Assembly: GCA_025451135.1 (NCBI GenBank)
Contig: JANWKW010000027.1
Location: 1-13,610, forward strand
DNA length: 13,610 nt
Reading direction: 5' to 3'
From: Vulcanimicrobiia bacterium
Lineage (GTDB): Bacteria; Vulcanimicrobiota; Vulcanimicrobiia; Vulcanimicrobiales; Vulcanimicrobiaceae
In this document: positions 6,857 to 13,610 of the stretch, one piece after another
Position numbering within the stretch: position 1 is the first letter of the stretch
Layout: each line of letters begins with the position of its first letter
Made by a program: the position numbers and the translations under genes
Notes under the pieces: generated by a model
What the model was told of the DNA's origin: nothing
Databases searched by the model: none
What the model saw: the letters and a program-made list of their open reading frames with translations, nothing else

Positions 6857-7834
6857 CTAGTTGGCGTTCGTGATGTCGGTCGCGAGGGTGACGCTCTGGC
6901 TCGCCGTCTCGAGGCGACTCGCGAGCTGGGCGTTGAGCAAGCTCAGGGCCGCGGCCGGCGTGTTGTCGAGGCCGCTGCAGCCGCTGCCGCACGAACCGAC
7001 CTGGGTCATGACGGCCGCGAACGAAATCGGGTGCCCGCCGTCGAAGCCGCCCGCCCCGATCCAGCCCCACTGCTTGGCGGTCGTACCGCTGGTGTTGTAG
7101 ATCTCCGGCAGCGCGCGGACGTTCGGGCCGGCCCCGCCCCCGACGTAGGCGACGTCCGCCTGGGTCCAGGTGGTGGCGCAGACGCCGCCCGGGGCGAACG
7201 AGGACGCCGGGCAGCCGCCCGCGTCGCCGTAGTCGTAGATCGGGATCGTGTTCGACGCCGCGACGTAGGCGTCGAGCCACGCGCGGGTGGCGGCGGGCGC
7301 GGCCCAGCCGGTCTCCATGTCGTCGGCGGCCACGACCGTCTCGTTCGGGTAGGTCTTACCCGCGACGTACGCGCCGAGCGAGGCGACCATCGCTTCCCAG
7401 GCCCGCGCGTGCGCGGCCACGACGTGCGAACCGAAGTTGCTCGTGCCGACCGCGAGCGTCAGCGCGTTCGTGGCTGGCAGATTGCACTGCGCGTAGCCGT
7501 CGAGATAGCCTTGCACGGCCGTCGCGATCTGCGCGGTGCTGACGAACGGATTGCCGCTCGCGAAGTCGGACGTGCCCCAGTCGCTGCCGTCCGCGTAGGG
7601 CTCGCCGTAGTCGAGCACGACGACGCCGGACTTCGCCTGCGAATCTGCGCCCTGGGCCATCGCGCAGCCTTCGGCCTTGGTGACGACCGGATCGATCGTC
7701 GCCATGTATCGCGAGATCGTCGCTTGCCCGTTCAAGAAGTTCGTCGGCACCGGTGACGGCGTCGCGGTCGCGGCCGGCGTCGGCGTAGCGCCGCATCCGG
7801 CCAGAGCCGCCGCACAGACGATCGCAAACATCAT
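6857..7834 (-). CDS. Secreted lipoprotein of unknown function, possible TIM-barrel hydrolase-like
   Basis: I do not recognise this 325-residue protein. It starts with a lipoprotein signal (hydrophobic run, lipobox LAGC with Cys14), then a Thr/Pro/Ala-rich linker (15-33) and a globular domain. That domain shows spaced strand-like segments each ending in polar or acidic residues: VVVLDYGEP (71-79), ALTLAVGTSN (124-133), TVVAADDMETGW (166-177), TIPIYDYGDAGGCP (196-209), DVAYVGGG and ALPEIYN. This spacing suggests a beta/alpha barrel like those of extracellular glycoside hydrolases, but no catalytic pair can be assigned. Six further cysteines (57, 118, 208, 219, 282, 286) could form disulfides. 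The ATG at 7834 is set by GGAGG six bases upstream; a longer frame overlapping wecB was rejected. The signal peptide lacks the usual Lys or Arg. It follows wecB by 13 nt. Confidence 0.75.
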   Translation of the reverse strand: MMFAIVCAAALAGCGATPTPAATATPSPVPTNFLNGQATISRYMATIDPVVTKAEGCAMAQGADSQAKSGVVVLDYGEPYADGSDWGTSDFASGNPFVSTAQIATAVQGYLDGYAQCNLPATNALTLAVGTSNFGSHVVAAHARAWEAMVASLGAYVAGKTYPNETVVAADDMETGWAAPAATRAWLDAYVAASNTIPIYDYGDAGGCPASSFAPGGVCATTWTQADVAYVGGGAGPNVRALPEIYNTSGTTAKQWGWIGAGGFDGGHPISFAAVMTQVGSCGSGCSGLDNTPAAALSLLNAQLASRLETASQSVTLATDITNAN

Positions 7835-7840
7835 CGCATA

Positions 7841-7845
7841 CCTCC
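7841..7845 (-). promoter_or_regulatory. Strong ribosome-binding site of the lipoprotein gene
   Basis: A perfect GGAGG on the minus strand lies six bases before the ATG at 7834 and just after the wecB stop. It fixes the start of the lipoprotein and rules out the 77-residue-longer frame that overlaps wecB. It is the strongest such site in the window. Confidence 0.75.
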
Positions 7846-7847
7846 GG

Positions 7848-8996
7848 TTAGGGCGAGACGCGGAACGCCTCGGCCGCGGTTCCTCCGCGCAGGCGCGCGA
7901 GCAGCCAGGCGACGATCCGGGCGGACGCGCGGCCGTCACCGTACGGATTGGTGGCCCGCGCCATCCGCGCGAACGCGTCCGCATCGTCGAGCAGTCGCGC
8001 GGCCGCGGCGACGATCCGGGCGCGATCGTGGCCGACCAGCTCGAGCGTGCCGTCTTCCAGGCCATCGGGACGTTCGGTCTCGTCGCGCATCACGAGCACC
8101 GGTTTGCCGAGGCAGGGCGCCTCTTCTTGCAGGCCGCCCGAATCGGTCAGCACGAACGTGCAGCGCTTGACCGCTTCGACCATGTTCGCATAATCGATCG
8201 GCTCGACCAGCAGCACGCCCGGAACGCCGTCGAGCAGCTCGTGCGCGATCGGCGCCACCTGCGGCGACGGATGGACCGGCCAGTAGAGCTGCGGGCGCGT
8301 CGGGTGCGCGGCGATCTCGCGCATCGCCTCGCACATCTCGCGCATGTGCGGATGGTTCTCGCGGCGATGCGCGGTGACGAGGATCAGCGGGCGCGTCGGG
8401 TCGAGTTCGGCCGCTCGCGGCGGCGCCGGAAGGTCGGCGCGCGCGGCCGTCACCAGAAACGCGTCGATCACGGTGTTGCCGGTCACGATGACGTCGTCGG
8501 CCGCGACGTTCTCGCGCAGGAGATGCTCCTTCGCGAGATCGGTCGGCGCGAAGTGATACGAGGCGATCGTCCCGGTCAGCCGGCGGTTCATCTCCACGGG
8601 GAACGGCATCCACCGGTCGTTGGTGCGCAGACCGGCCTCGACGTGACCGGTCGGGACGTGCTGGTAGAAGGCCGCCAGCGCCGCCGCCGTCGAGGTCGAG
8701 GTATCGCCGTGGACGAGCACCACGTCGGGCTTGGCCTCCAGCAACACCGGCTCCATACCGGTCAGCACGCGGGTGGTGATCTCGGTGATCGACTGCACCC
8801 GCGTCATGATGTTGAGGTCGTACCGCGGCGCGATCCGGAAGAGCGTCAGCAGGTCGTCGAGCATCTGCCGGTGCTGGGCGGTGACGCAGACGATCGACTC
8901 GATCTGCGGGTGCGCGTCGAGGGCGTGGACGACCGGGGCCATCTTGATCGTGTCCGGACGCGTGCCGAACACGGTCATCACTTTGAGTTTGTTCAC
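7848..8996 (-). CDS. wecB: UDP-N-acetylglucosamine 2-epimerase (non-hydrolysing)
   Basis: This cytoplasmic enzyme interconverts UDP-GlcNAc and UDP-ManNAc, supplying ManNAc for surface polymers. The protein is 382 residues, a normal length. The start VFGTRPDTIKMAPV (9-22) is the family's nucleotide-sugar signature, with Asp for the usual Glu after GTRP. Residues matching the E. coli catalytic set are present: Asp98 (VHGDTST), Glu120 (GHVEAGLRT), Glu136 (FPVEMNRR, where most have PEE.NR) and His210 (VTAHRREN). The C-terminal half contains TDSGGLQEEAPCLGKPVLVMRDETERPDG-type substrate-binding loops. The GTG start at 8996 overlaps the wecA stop by four bases (GTGA); the 233-residue upstream extension of the frame lies in wecA and was discarded. 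Neighbouring wecA supports a joint role in making a polyprenyl-linked GlcNAc/ManNAc unit, as for teichoic acids or enterobacterial common antigen. Confidence 0.95.
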   Translation of the reverse strand: MNKLKVMTVFGTRPDTIKMAPVVHALDAHPQIESIVCVTAQHRQMLDDLLTLFRIAPRYDLNIMTRVQSITEITTRVLTGMEPVLLEAKPDVVLVHGDTSTSTAAALAAFYQHVPTGHVEAGLRTNDRWMPFPVEMNRRLTGTIASYHFAPTDLAKEHLLRENVAADDVIVTGNTVIDAFLVTAARADLPAPPRAAELDPTRPLILVTAHRRENHPHMREMCEAMREIAAHPTRPQLYWPVHPSPQVAPIAHELLDGVPGVLLVEPIDYANMVEAVKRCTFVLTDSGGLQEEAPCLGKPVLVMRDETERPDGLEDGTLELVGHDRARIVAAAARLLDDADAFARMARATNPYGDGRASARIVAWLLARLRGGTAAEAFRVSP

Positions 8997-10027
8997 AGTT
9001 TGATGTGGATGGTCCCGGAGACGATCAATGCCGCGAAGCCGAGCACGAAGCACACGGCGTAGATCAGCAGCACCGCCTGGCGGACGTTCATGCCGAAGCG
9101 GAAGATCAGTTGGTGATGGAAGTGCCCGCGGTCGGCCTCGGTGATGCGCTTGCCCGAGAGCGCGCGCCGCGCGATCGCGAAGAACGTGTCGAGGATCGGG
9201 AGCGCGAGCACGACGATCGGCACGAGCAGCCCGATCGCGACCGAGGTCTTGGCCGCGCCGATGGTCGAGAGCGTGGCGAACACGTAGCCGATGAAGAGCG
9301 CGCCCGAGTCGCCCAAGATGATCTTCGCCGGATTGAAGTTGTACGGCAGGAAGCCCAGCGCCGCGCCCGCGAGCGAGGCCGCGATGAGCGCGACGACCGG
9401 GTCCCCGTGCACCAGCGAGATGACGAAGATCGACGCGCACGAGATCGCGGCGACGCCCGAGAGCAGTCCGTCGAGCCCGTCGATGAAGTTGATGGCGTTC
9501 ATCATCGCGACGTACCAGAACAGCGTCAGCGGGATGCTCACCCAGATCGGGAAGGCGATCCAGTTCGTGTTCGGATCGTGGTTGAACGGATTGGCGATCC
9601 CGACGATCACGAAGCCGTACAGCATCGAGATGGCCGCGACCACGATCTGCGCGAGGAACTTGTTGCGCGGGCGCATCCCCATGATGTCGTCCCACGCGCC
9701 GACGCCCAGGATCAGCATCGAGCCGAACAGCAGGCCGACCAGGTTGTGGGTGGCGTCGAGCTGATCGCCGACGGCCGGATAGAGCATCTTCGGATGGGCG
9801 AGCGCGAAGCCCAGCATGGTGAAGAGCGCGAACGCGAACCCGAAGAACACGCCGATGCCGCCGATGCGCGGCTTCGGATCCTCGTGCATGCGCCGCTCGC
9901 CGGTCTGGTCGAGCATTCCGACGTGGCTGGCCAGCCGGCGGACGAGCGGCGTCGCGAGCGCCGTCACCGCTGCCGCCACCACCACGGCGGCGACGTAGAG
10001 CACGATCAGGCTCGGATTGGCCTTCAC
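8993..10027 (-). CDS. wecA: Polyprenyl-phosphate GlcNAc-1-phosphate transferase (WecA/TagO/MraY family)
   Basis: This integral membrane enzyme moves a sugar-1-phosphate, probably GlcNAc-1-P, from its UDP carrier to undecaprenyl phosphate, the first step of a surface glycan. The protein is 344 residues with about ten or eleven membrane helices. Family motifs appear in order: MHEDPKPRIGGIG (48-60), the aspartates of AWDDIMGMRPRNKFLAQ (113-114), NAINFIDGLDGL (178-189), ILGDSGALFIGY (238-249) and the cytoplasmic ADRGHFHHQL (298-307), whose HxHH form favours WecA/TagO over MraY. The GTG start at 10027 overlaps the comEB stop by four bases; the longer upstream frame lies in comEB. The exact sugar is inferred from the adjacent epimerase gene. 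Confidence 0.94.
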   Translation of the reverse strand: MKANPSLIVLYVAAVVVAAAVTALATPLVRRLASHVGMLDQTGERRMHEDPKPRIGGIGVFFGFAFALFTMLGFALAHPKMLYPAVGDQLDATHNLVGLLFGSMLILGVGAWDDIMGMRPRNKFLAQIVVAAISMLYGFVIVGIANPFNHDPNTNWIAFPIWVSIPLTLFWYVAMMNAINFIDGLDGLLSGVAAISCASIFVISLVHGDPVVALIAASLAGAALGFLPYNFNPAKIILGDSGALFIGYVFATLSTIGAAKTSVAIGLLVPIVVLALPILDTFFAIARRALSGKRITEADRGHFHHQLIFRFGMNVRQAVLLIYAVCFVLGFAALIVSGTIHIKL

Positions 10028-10464
10028 CGCGCCGCCCCCGCGAGCGGCAGCGACGAGACCCCGGCCTCGGCCAGGAGCGTCACCGCGATCGGATCGGGAT
10101 AGGCCTCGTCGTAGACGATCTTGGCGACGCCGGCGCTGATCAGCAGCTTCGAACAGTGCACGCACGGCTGATGCGTGCTGTACGCGACCGCGCCCTGCAG
10201 GCCGACGCCGTGGAGAGCGCCCTGGACGATCGCGTTGGCCTCCGCGTGCATCGCGCGCAGGCAGTGGCCGTTCGAGAGCGTGCAGCCGACGTCGGTGCAG
10301 TGCGGTACGCCGCGCGGCGCTCCGTTGTAGCCGGTCGTGAGGATGCGATGGTCGCGCACCAGCACGCAGCCGACCGCCGCGCGCGGACAGGTGGCGCGGG
10401 TCGCGACCGTACGCGCGACCTGCATGAAGTACTCGTCCCAGCCCGGACGCACGGAGACGCTCAA
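10024..10464 (-). CDS. comEB: dCMP deaminase (ComEB family)
   Basis: This cytosolic zinc enzyme deaminates dCMP to dUMP, feeding thymidylate synthesis. The protein is 146 residues. The zinc and catalytic motifs are clear: His73 and Glu75 in MHAEANAI, and Cys101 and Cys104 in PCVHC. TCPRAAVGCVLVRD and GYNGAPRG are typical of the ComEB/dCMP deaminase branch, as is the extra HC...GHCLR cysteine cluster. The start is uncertain: a TTG at 10464 overlaps the upp stop (TTGA), which fits the other junctions in this cluster, while a GTG at 10452 would begin with RPGWDEYFM and match the family's N-terminus more closely. Neither has a clear ribosome-binding site. Together with upp it makes a pyrimidine salvage pair; the same pair precedes wecA, wecB and atp genes in many Clostridia. 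Confidence 0.94.
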   Translation of the reverse strand: MSVSVRPGWDEYFMQVARTVATRATCPRAAVGCVLVRDHRILTTGYNGAPRGVPHCTDVGCTLSNGHCLRAMHAEANAIVQGALHGVGLQGAVAYSTHQPCVHCSKLLISAGVAKIVYDEAYPDPIAVTLLAEAGVSSLPLAGAAR

Positions 10465-11132
10465 ACCGTCGGCCGGACGATGACGGGCACGGAGCTGGTG
10501 CTTCCGAACATGCGGTCGCCGGCGTCGCCGAGCCCCGGCACGATGTAGCCGTGATCGTTGAGCCGTTCGTCGAGCGCGGCGGTCACGACGCGGACGCCGG
10601 GATGCCGGCGATGAAAGGCTTCGACGCCTTCGGGCGCCGCGATCAGGCTGATGAACGTGATGTGCTGCGCGCCCCGCGAGACCAGCGCATCGACCGCGGC
10701 CGCGCCGGAGTTGCCGGTCGCGAGCATCGGATCGAGCACGAATACGTGACGCTCCGAGAGATCGTCCGGCACGTTCATGTAATACGGCACGGGCTGCAGG
10801 GTCTCGGGATCGCGGTAGAATCCCAGGTGGGCGACGACCGCGTTGTCGATCACGTCGAGGAATCCCGGCAGCAGACCGAGGCCGGCGCGCAGGATCGGCG
10901 CGACCACCGGAAGGGTCCCGATCCGGCTGGCCATCGTCGGCTGCAGCGGCGTGTCCACCGGCGTCGGCACGAGCGGCAGCCCGCGGGTCGCCTCGTAGGC
11001 CAGAAACGCGCCGAGCTCTTCGAGCAATTGACGGAAGACCGGCGTGGACGTCGAGCGGTCACGCAGGCGCGCGAGCCGATCGGCCACCGCCGGATGTTCG
11101 ACGACGAGCAAGGCGGGACGGTCGTTGGGCAT
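10461..11132 (-). CDS. upp: Uracil phosphoribosyltransferase
   Basis: This cytosolic salvage enzyme joins uracil to PRPP to give UMP and pyrophosphate. The protein is 223 residues, slightly longer than the usual 208-210 owing to an N-terminal extension of about nine residues. Family marks are VVEHPAVADRLARLRD near the start, ILRAGLGLLPG, the PRPP loop LDPMLATGNSG (usually DPMLATGGS, so Asn replaces one Gly) and the uracil-binding YIVPGLGDAGDRMFG close to the C-terminus. The ATG at 11132 has no recognisable ribosome-binding site and lies only 14 bp from the ATG of the divergent gene. It is the first gene of the leftward cluster, so the cluster promoter must overlap the start of the divergent gene or the gap itself; no good -35/-10 pair was seen. 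Confidence 0.96.
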   Translation of the reverse strand: MPNDRPALLVVEHPAVADRLARLRDRSTSTPVFRQLLEELGAFLAYEATRGLPLVPTPVDTPLQPTMASRIGTLPVVAPILRAGLGLLPGFLDVIDNAVVAHLGFYRDPETLQPVPYYMNVPDDLSERHVFVLDPMLATGNSGAAAVDALVSRGAQHITFISLIAAPEGVEAFHRRHPGVRVVTAALDERLNDHGYIVPGLGDAGDRMFGSTSSVPVIVRPTV

Positions 11133-11146
11133 GAACGCCCGATTCC
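11133..11146. other. 14-bp gap between divergent start codons
   Basis: This gap separates the ATG of upp (minus strand) from the ATG of the serine hydrolase gene (plus strand). It contains no purine-rich ribosome-binding site for either gene. Both promoters must therefore extend into the opposite gene, and one or both messages may be leaderless. No convincing sigma-70 promoter was found in or around it. Confidence 0.6.
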
Positions 11147-12352
11147 ATGCTACGACGATTTCTCCATCTTGCGCTCGGGCTCGCGCTCCTCGCCGCGAAC
11201 GCCCCGGCGGCCTCGGCGACGACCATCACGCCCGCGGCCGCGCTCGAACGCGTGCTGACCGCGCCGGCCGAAGATCCCGCCTGGTTCTCGCCGGCGCTGC
11301 TCGCGCAGGTGCCCGCCTCCCGGATGACCGAGATCGTGGCCTCGATCGGCAAGCAGCTCGGCACGTTCGAGCGAGTGACCGGCGACGGGGCCGGCGGCAA
11401 CTACGTCGCGGTCTACTCCGGCGGCACGATCGCGTGCGTCATCAGCCTGGATGCGGCGGGAATCGTCGACGGCATCTTCTTCAAGGTACCGCAGCCGACG
11501 ACCGCGAGTCTGGGCGATGCGCTCGCGCGCTTCGGGTCGCTCCACGGAACCCTCGGCTACGTGGTCACCGAGAACGACACCGAGCGCGCCGCGCACGGTC
11601 AGGACGAGGCGCTCGGCGTCGGCTCGACGTTCAAGCTCGCCGTCCTGACGGCGCTCGTCAAGCAGATCGCCGCCGGCAAGCGCCGCTGGTCCGACGTCGT
11701 GCAGGTACGCGACGGCTGGAAGAGCCTGCCGTCGGGGTTCTTGCAGACCTGGCCGGACGGGTCGCACGTCACCCTCGAGACGCTCGCGTCGCTGATGATC
11801 TCGATCAGCGACAATTCCGCGACCGACCTCTTGATCCACACGCTCGGCCGCGCGGCCATCGAGCCGTATGCCGGGGCGAACGTGCCGCTGCTGACGACGC
11901 ACGACATGTTCGCGCTCAAGACGAAAGGTGCGGCCGCCGCGCGCAAGGCGTGGCGCTCGGGCGATGCGCGGGCCCGCCGCAGGATGATCGCCGTGCTCGA
12001 CGGCGCGCATCTCTCGGCCGACGCGCTCGATCTGCAGCCCGCCGACGACGACATCGACTGGCAGTTCACCAACCGTCAGCTGTGCGCGCTGATGGCGGGC
12101 GTCCGCCATCTGCCGCTCTTCGAGATCAACCCCGGGGTCGCGACCCCGTCGGACTGGAAGAGCGTCGCATACAAGGGCGGCTCGGATGCGGGCATCATCA
12201 GCATGACCACCTGGCTGGTCGCCAAGAGCGGCAAGCAGTTCTGCGTCAGCGTCACGCTCGACGACGCGACCGCGGCCGTCGACGAGAACGCGTTCTCGCT
12301 CGACTATCTGGCCGTCATCGACCGCCTGCGCGACGAGGCCGCGAAGCCATAA
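11147..12352 (+). CDS. Secreted serine hydrolase, class A beta-lactamase fold with ORF12-like N-terminal domain
   Basis: This 401-residue exported protein has a clear signal peptide (RR, hydrophobic core, AASA cleavage near residue 24). Residues about 35-115 form a small alpha/beta domain (FSPALLAQVPASRM, then strands AVYSGGTIACVISLD) like the SnoaL-type domain at the N-terminus of Streptomyces clavuligerus ORF12 and related hydrolases. The rest is a beta-lactamase/penicillin-recognising domain with STFK (nucleophile Ser160, Lys163), SDN (221-223) and KGGS (343-346) in place of KTG. The Glu166 omega-loop motif of true class A enzymes is not visible at the expected spacing, so efficient beta-lactam hydrolysis is doubtful; an esterase, amidase or penicillin-binding role is possible. 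The start fits the signal peptide, but no ribosome-binding site precedes it. The transporter gene overlaps its stop codon. Confidence 0.87.
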   Translation: MLRRFLHLALGLALLAANAPAASATTITPAAALERVLTAPAEDPAWFSPALLAQVPASRMTEIVASIGKQLGTFERVTGDGAGGNYVAVYSGGTIACVISLDAAGIVDGIFFKVPQPTTASLGDALARFGSLHGTLGYVVTENDTERAAHGQDEALGVGSTFKLAVLTALVKQIAAGKRRWSDVVQVRDGWKSLPSGFLQTWPDGSHVTLETLASLMISISDNSATDLLIHTLGRAAIEPYAGANVPLLTTHDMFALKTKGAAAARKAWRSGDARARRRMIAVLDGAHLSADALDLQPADDDIDWQFTNRQLCALMAGVRHLPLFEINPGVATPSDWKSVAYKGGSDAGIISMTTWLVAKSGKQFCVSVTLDDATAAVDENAFSLDYLAVIDRLRDEAAKP

Positions 12353-13610
12353 GCGCGCGCGACCGCTGGACGCTCGTCGCGACCATCGTCGGGTCGAGCC
12401 TGGTCTTCATCGACGGGAGCGTGGTCGGACTCGCGCTGCCCACCGTCCAGCGCGTCTTCAACGCCAGCGCCGGCGACGTGCAGTGGATCGTCGAGGCGTA
12501 CGGCTTGGCGCTGGCCGCCCTGATGCTCTTCGGCGGCGCGCTCGGCGACCGCTACGGGCGCCGCAAGATCTTCCGCATCGGGGTCGCGATCTTCGCGACG
12601 TCGTCGCTGGCCTGCGCGTTCGCGCCGAACCTCGGCTTCCTGATCGCCGGGCGCGTCGCGCAGGGCGTCGGCGGGATGCTGCTCGCTCCCGCCAGCCTGG
12701 CGCTCATCGGCGCGTGCTTCGAAGGCAAGAAGCGCGACCGCGCCTTCGCGACCTGGACCGCCTACACGACGCTGTTCGGCATGCTCGGCCCCGCGATCGG
12801 CGGTCTGCTGATCGATCACTTCGGCTGGCCGTCGGTCTTCGTCATCAATCTGCCGCTCGCGGCCGTGGTGCTGTGGGCGACCTACGCGCACATCGGCGAG
12901 AGCAAGAACGACGCCATCCGCGGACGGCTCGACGTGGCCGGCGCGCTCCTCGCGACGGTGGGCCTGGGCGCGCTGACGTACGCGTTGATCTCCTCGACCG
13001 CGTTCGGCTGGGGCAGCCCGCGCGTGATCGTCGCGATCGTGCTCGGGGTCGCGGCGCTGGCGGCGTTCGTGCCGGTCGAGGCGCGCGAGCCCGCGCCGAT
13101 CATGCCGCTCTCGCTCTTCCGCGACCGCACGTTCGCGGGCGTCAACGCGGAGACGCTGCTGCTCTACGGCATCACCTCGCTGTTCTATTTCTTGCCGTTC
13201 GACATGATCCAGGCGCACGGCTACTCCGCGACAGAGGCCGCGATCGCCACGTTGCCGCTACTCGCGTGCCTGGTGGCGTTCGCGCGACTCGGGACCTCGT
13301 TGATGGGGCGCATCGGCAGGCGCGCGATCCTGTGCATCGGTCCGACGGTCGCCGCCCTCGGCTGCGCGCTCCTCGGTCTTTTCGAAGGCGGCGGCGCGTA
13401 CTGGACGTCGTTCTTCCCGGGGCTGGTCGTGGTCGGTCTCGGCATGGGGCTGACGGTCGCGCCGTTGACCGCGACGGTGATGTCGTCCGCGGATCCGCGC
13501 TTCATCGGCTCGGCCTCCGGCATCAACAGCGCGGTCTCGCGCATGGCCGGCCTGCTCGCGATCGCCGGCCTCGGCGCGCTGCTCTGGTATTCGTTCAACG
13601 CGAAGCTCCA
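12349..13610 (+). CDS. MFS drug/proton antiporter of the DHA2 (14-helix) type, 3' end cut; ATA at the start
   Basis: This major facilitator transporter, probably an efflux pump driven by the proton gradient, has 420 complete codons before the right edge. The first helix carries the DHA2 pattern SLVFIDGSVVGLALP. Motif A is GGALGDRYGRRK (about 62-73) and the antiporter motif C is GMLGPAIGG (144-152). About twelve helices are visible and the frame has no stop. It has no ATG, GTG or TTG near its expected N-terminus: the nearest upstream is a GTG 267 bases earlier inside the hydrolase gene, and the nearest downstream GTG (12421) would delete helix 1. An ATA at 12349 overlapping the hydrolase stop (ATAA) gives the expected start SARDRWTLV and has GAGG ten bases upstream. 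The substrate is unknown. Confidence 0.88.
   Translation, partial: MSARDRWTLVATIVGSSLVFIDGSVVGLALPTVQRVFNASAGDVQWIVEAYGLALAALMLFGGALGDRYGRRKIFRIGVAIFATSSLACAFAPNLGFLIAGRVAQGVGGMLLAPASLALIGACFEGKKRDRAFATWTAYTTLFGMLGPAIGGLLIDHFGWPSVFVINLPLAAVVLWATYAHIGESKNDAIRGRLDVAGALLATVGLGALTYALISSTAFGWGSPRVIVAIVLGVAALAAFVPVEAREPAPIMPLSLFRDRTFAGVNAETLLLYGITSLFYFLPFDMIQAHGYSATEAAIATLPLLACLVAFARLGTSLMGRIGRRAILCIGPTVAALGCALLGLFEGGGAYWTSFFPGLVVVGLGMGLTVAPLTATVMSSADPRFIGSASGINSAVSRMAGLLAIAGLGALLWYSFNAKL

Noticed and set aside
12134..12147. Perfect 14-bp palindrome GGGGTCGCGACCCC
   Set aside because: Lies inside the hydrolase coding sequence, in a codon run that is naturally GC-rich; no sign of a regulatory site or repeat.
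12326..12360. Programmed frameshift fusing the hydrolase to the MFS transporter
   Set aside because: No slippery heptamer near the stop codon, and a signal-peptide enzyme joined to this transporter would be unusual; a mutated ATGA overlap explains the arrangement more simply.
12304..13218. 304-codon minus-strand open frame opposite the MFS gene
   Set aside because: Shadow of the transporter; Arg/Glu/Asp-rich without recognisable motifs.

Overview
The window is a GC-rich stretch of a bacterial chromosome (most third codon positions are G or C, with frequent GTG and TTG starts). It is packed with genes: ten genes of an F-type ATP synthase operon and five upstream genes run leftward on the minus strand, and a separate two-gene unit runs rightward at the right end. 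The order upp - comEB - wecA - wecB - atpZ - atpI - atpB - atpE - atpF - atpH - atpA - atpG - atpD is the one I know from Firmicutes and other Terrabacteria. The very high GC, the two different b-type stator genes and an inserted lipoprotein gene argue against an ordinary Firmicute. A high-GC terrabacterial phylum such as Eremiobacterota (WPS-2) is my best guess, but this is inference and a marker-gene tree would be needed.

Layout, in the direction of minus-strand transcription (from 11132 down to 1): upp, comEB, wecA and wecB form a tight cluster with 4-nt TTGA/GTGA overlaps. It combines pyrimidine salvage with the first steps of a polyprenyl-linked cell-surface glycan. A lipoprotein of unknown function follows wecB by 13 nt. 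A 98-bp gap containing a REP-like intergenic repeat separates it from the ATP synthase operon. That operon has two small assembly genes (atpZ, atpI), the membrane sector a, c, b', b (atpB, atpE and two atpF-type genes), then delta, alpha, gamma and beta (atpH, atpA, atpG, atpD). atpD runs off the left edge, so atpC, if present, lies outside.

On the plus strand, from 11147, a secreted serine hydrolase of the class A beta-lactamase fold with an ORF12-like N-terminal domain is followed by a DHA2-type MFS transporter cut by the right edge. The transporter has no ATG, GTG or TTG at its expected start; an ATA overlaps the hydrolase stop codon as ATAA, exactly where an ATGA overlap would be expected.

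I found no wholly new system. The points most worth a second look are the ATA start, the divergent start codons only 14 bp apart without ribosome-binding sites, unusual residues in the alpha, beta, a and c subunits, the lineage-specific lipoprotein, and the repeat ahead of the atp operon. There is no gene-free stretch longer than 100 bases, and no tRNA, rRNA, CRISPR array or insertion sequence was seen.
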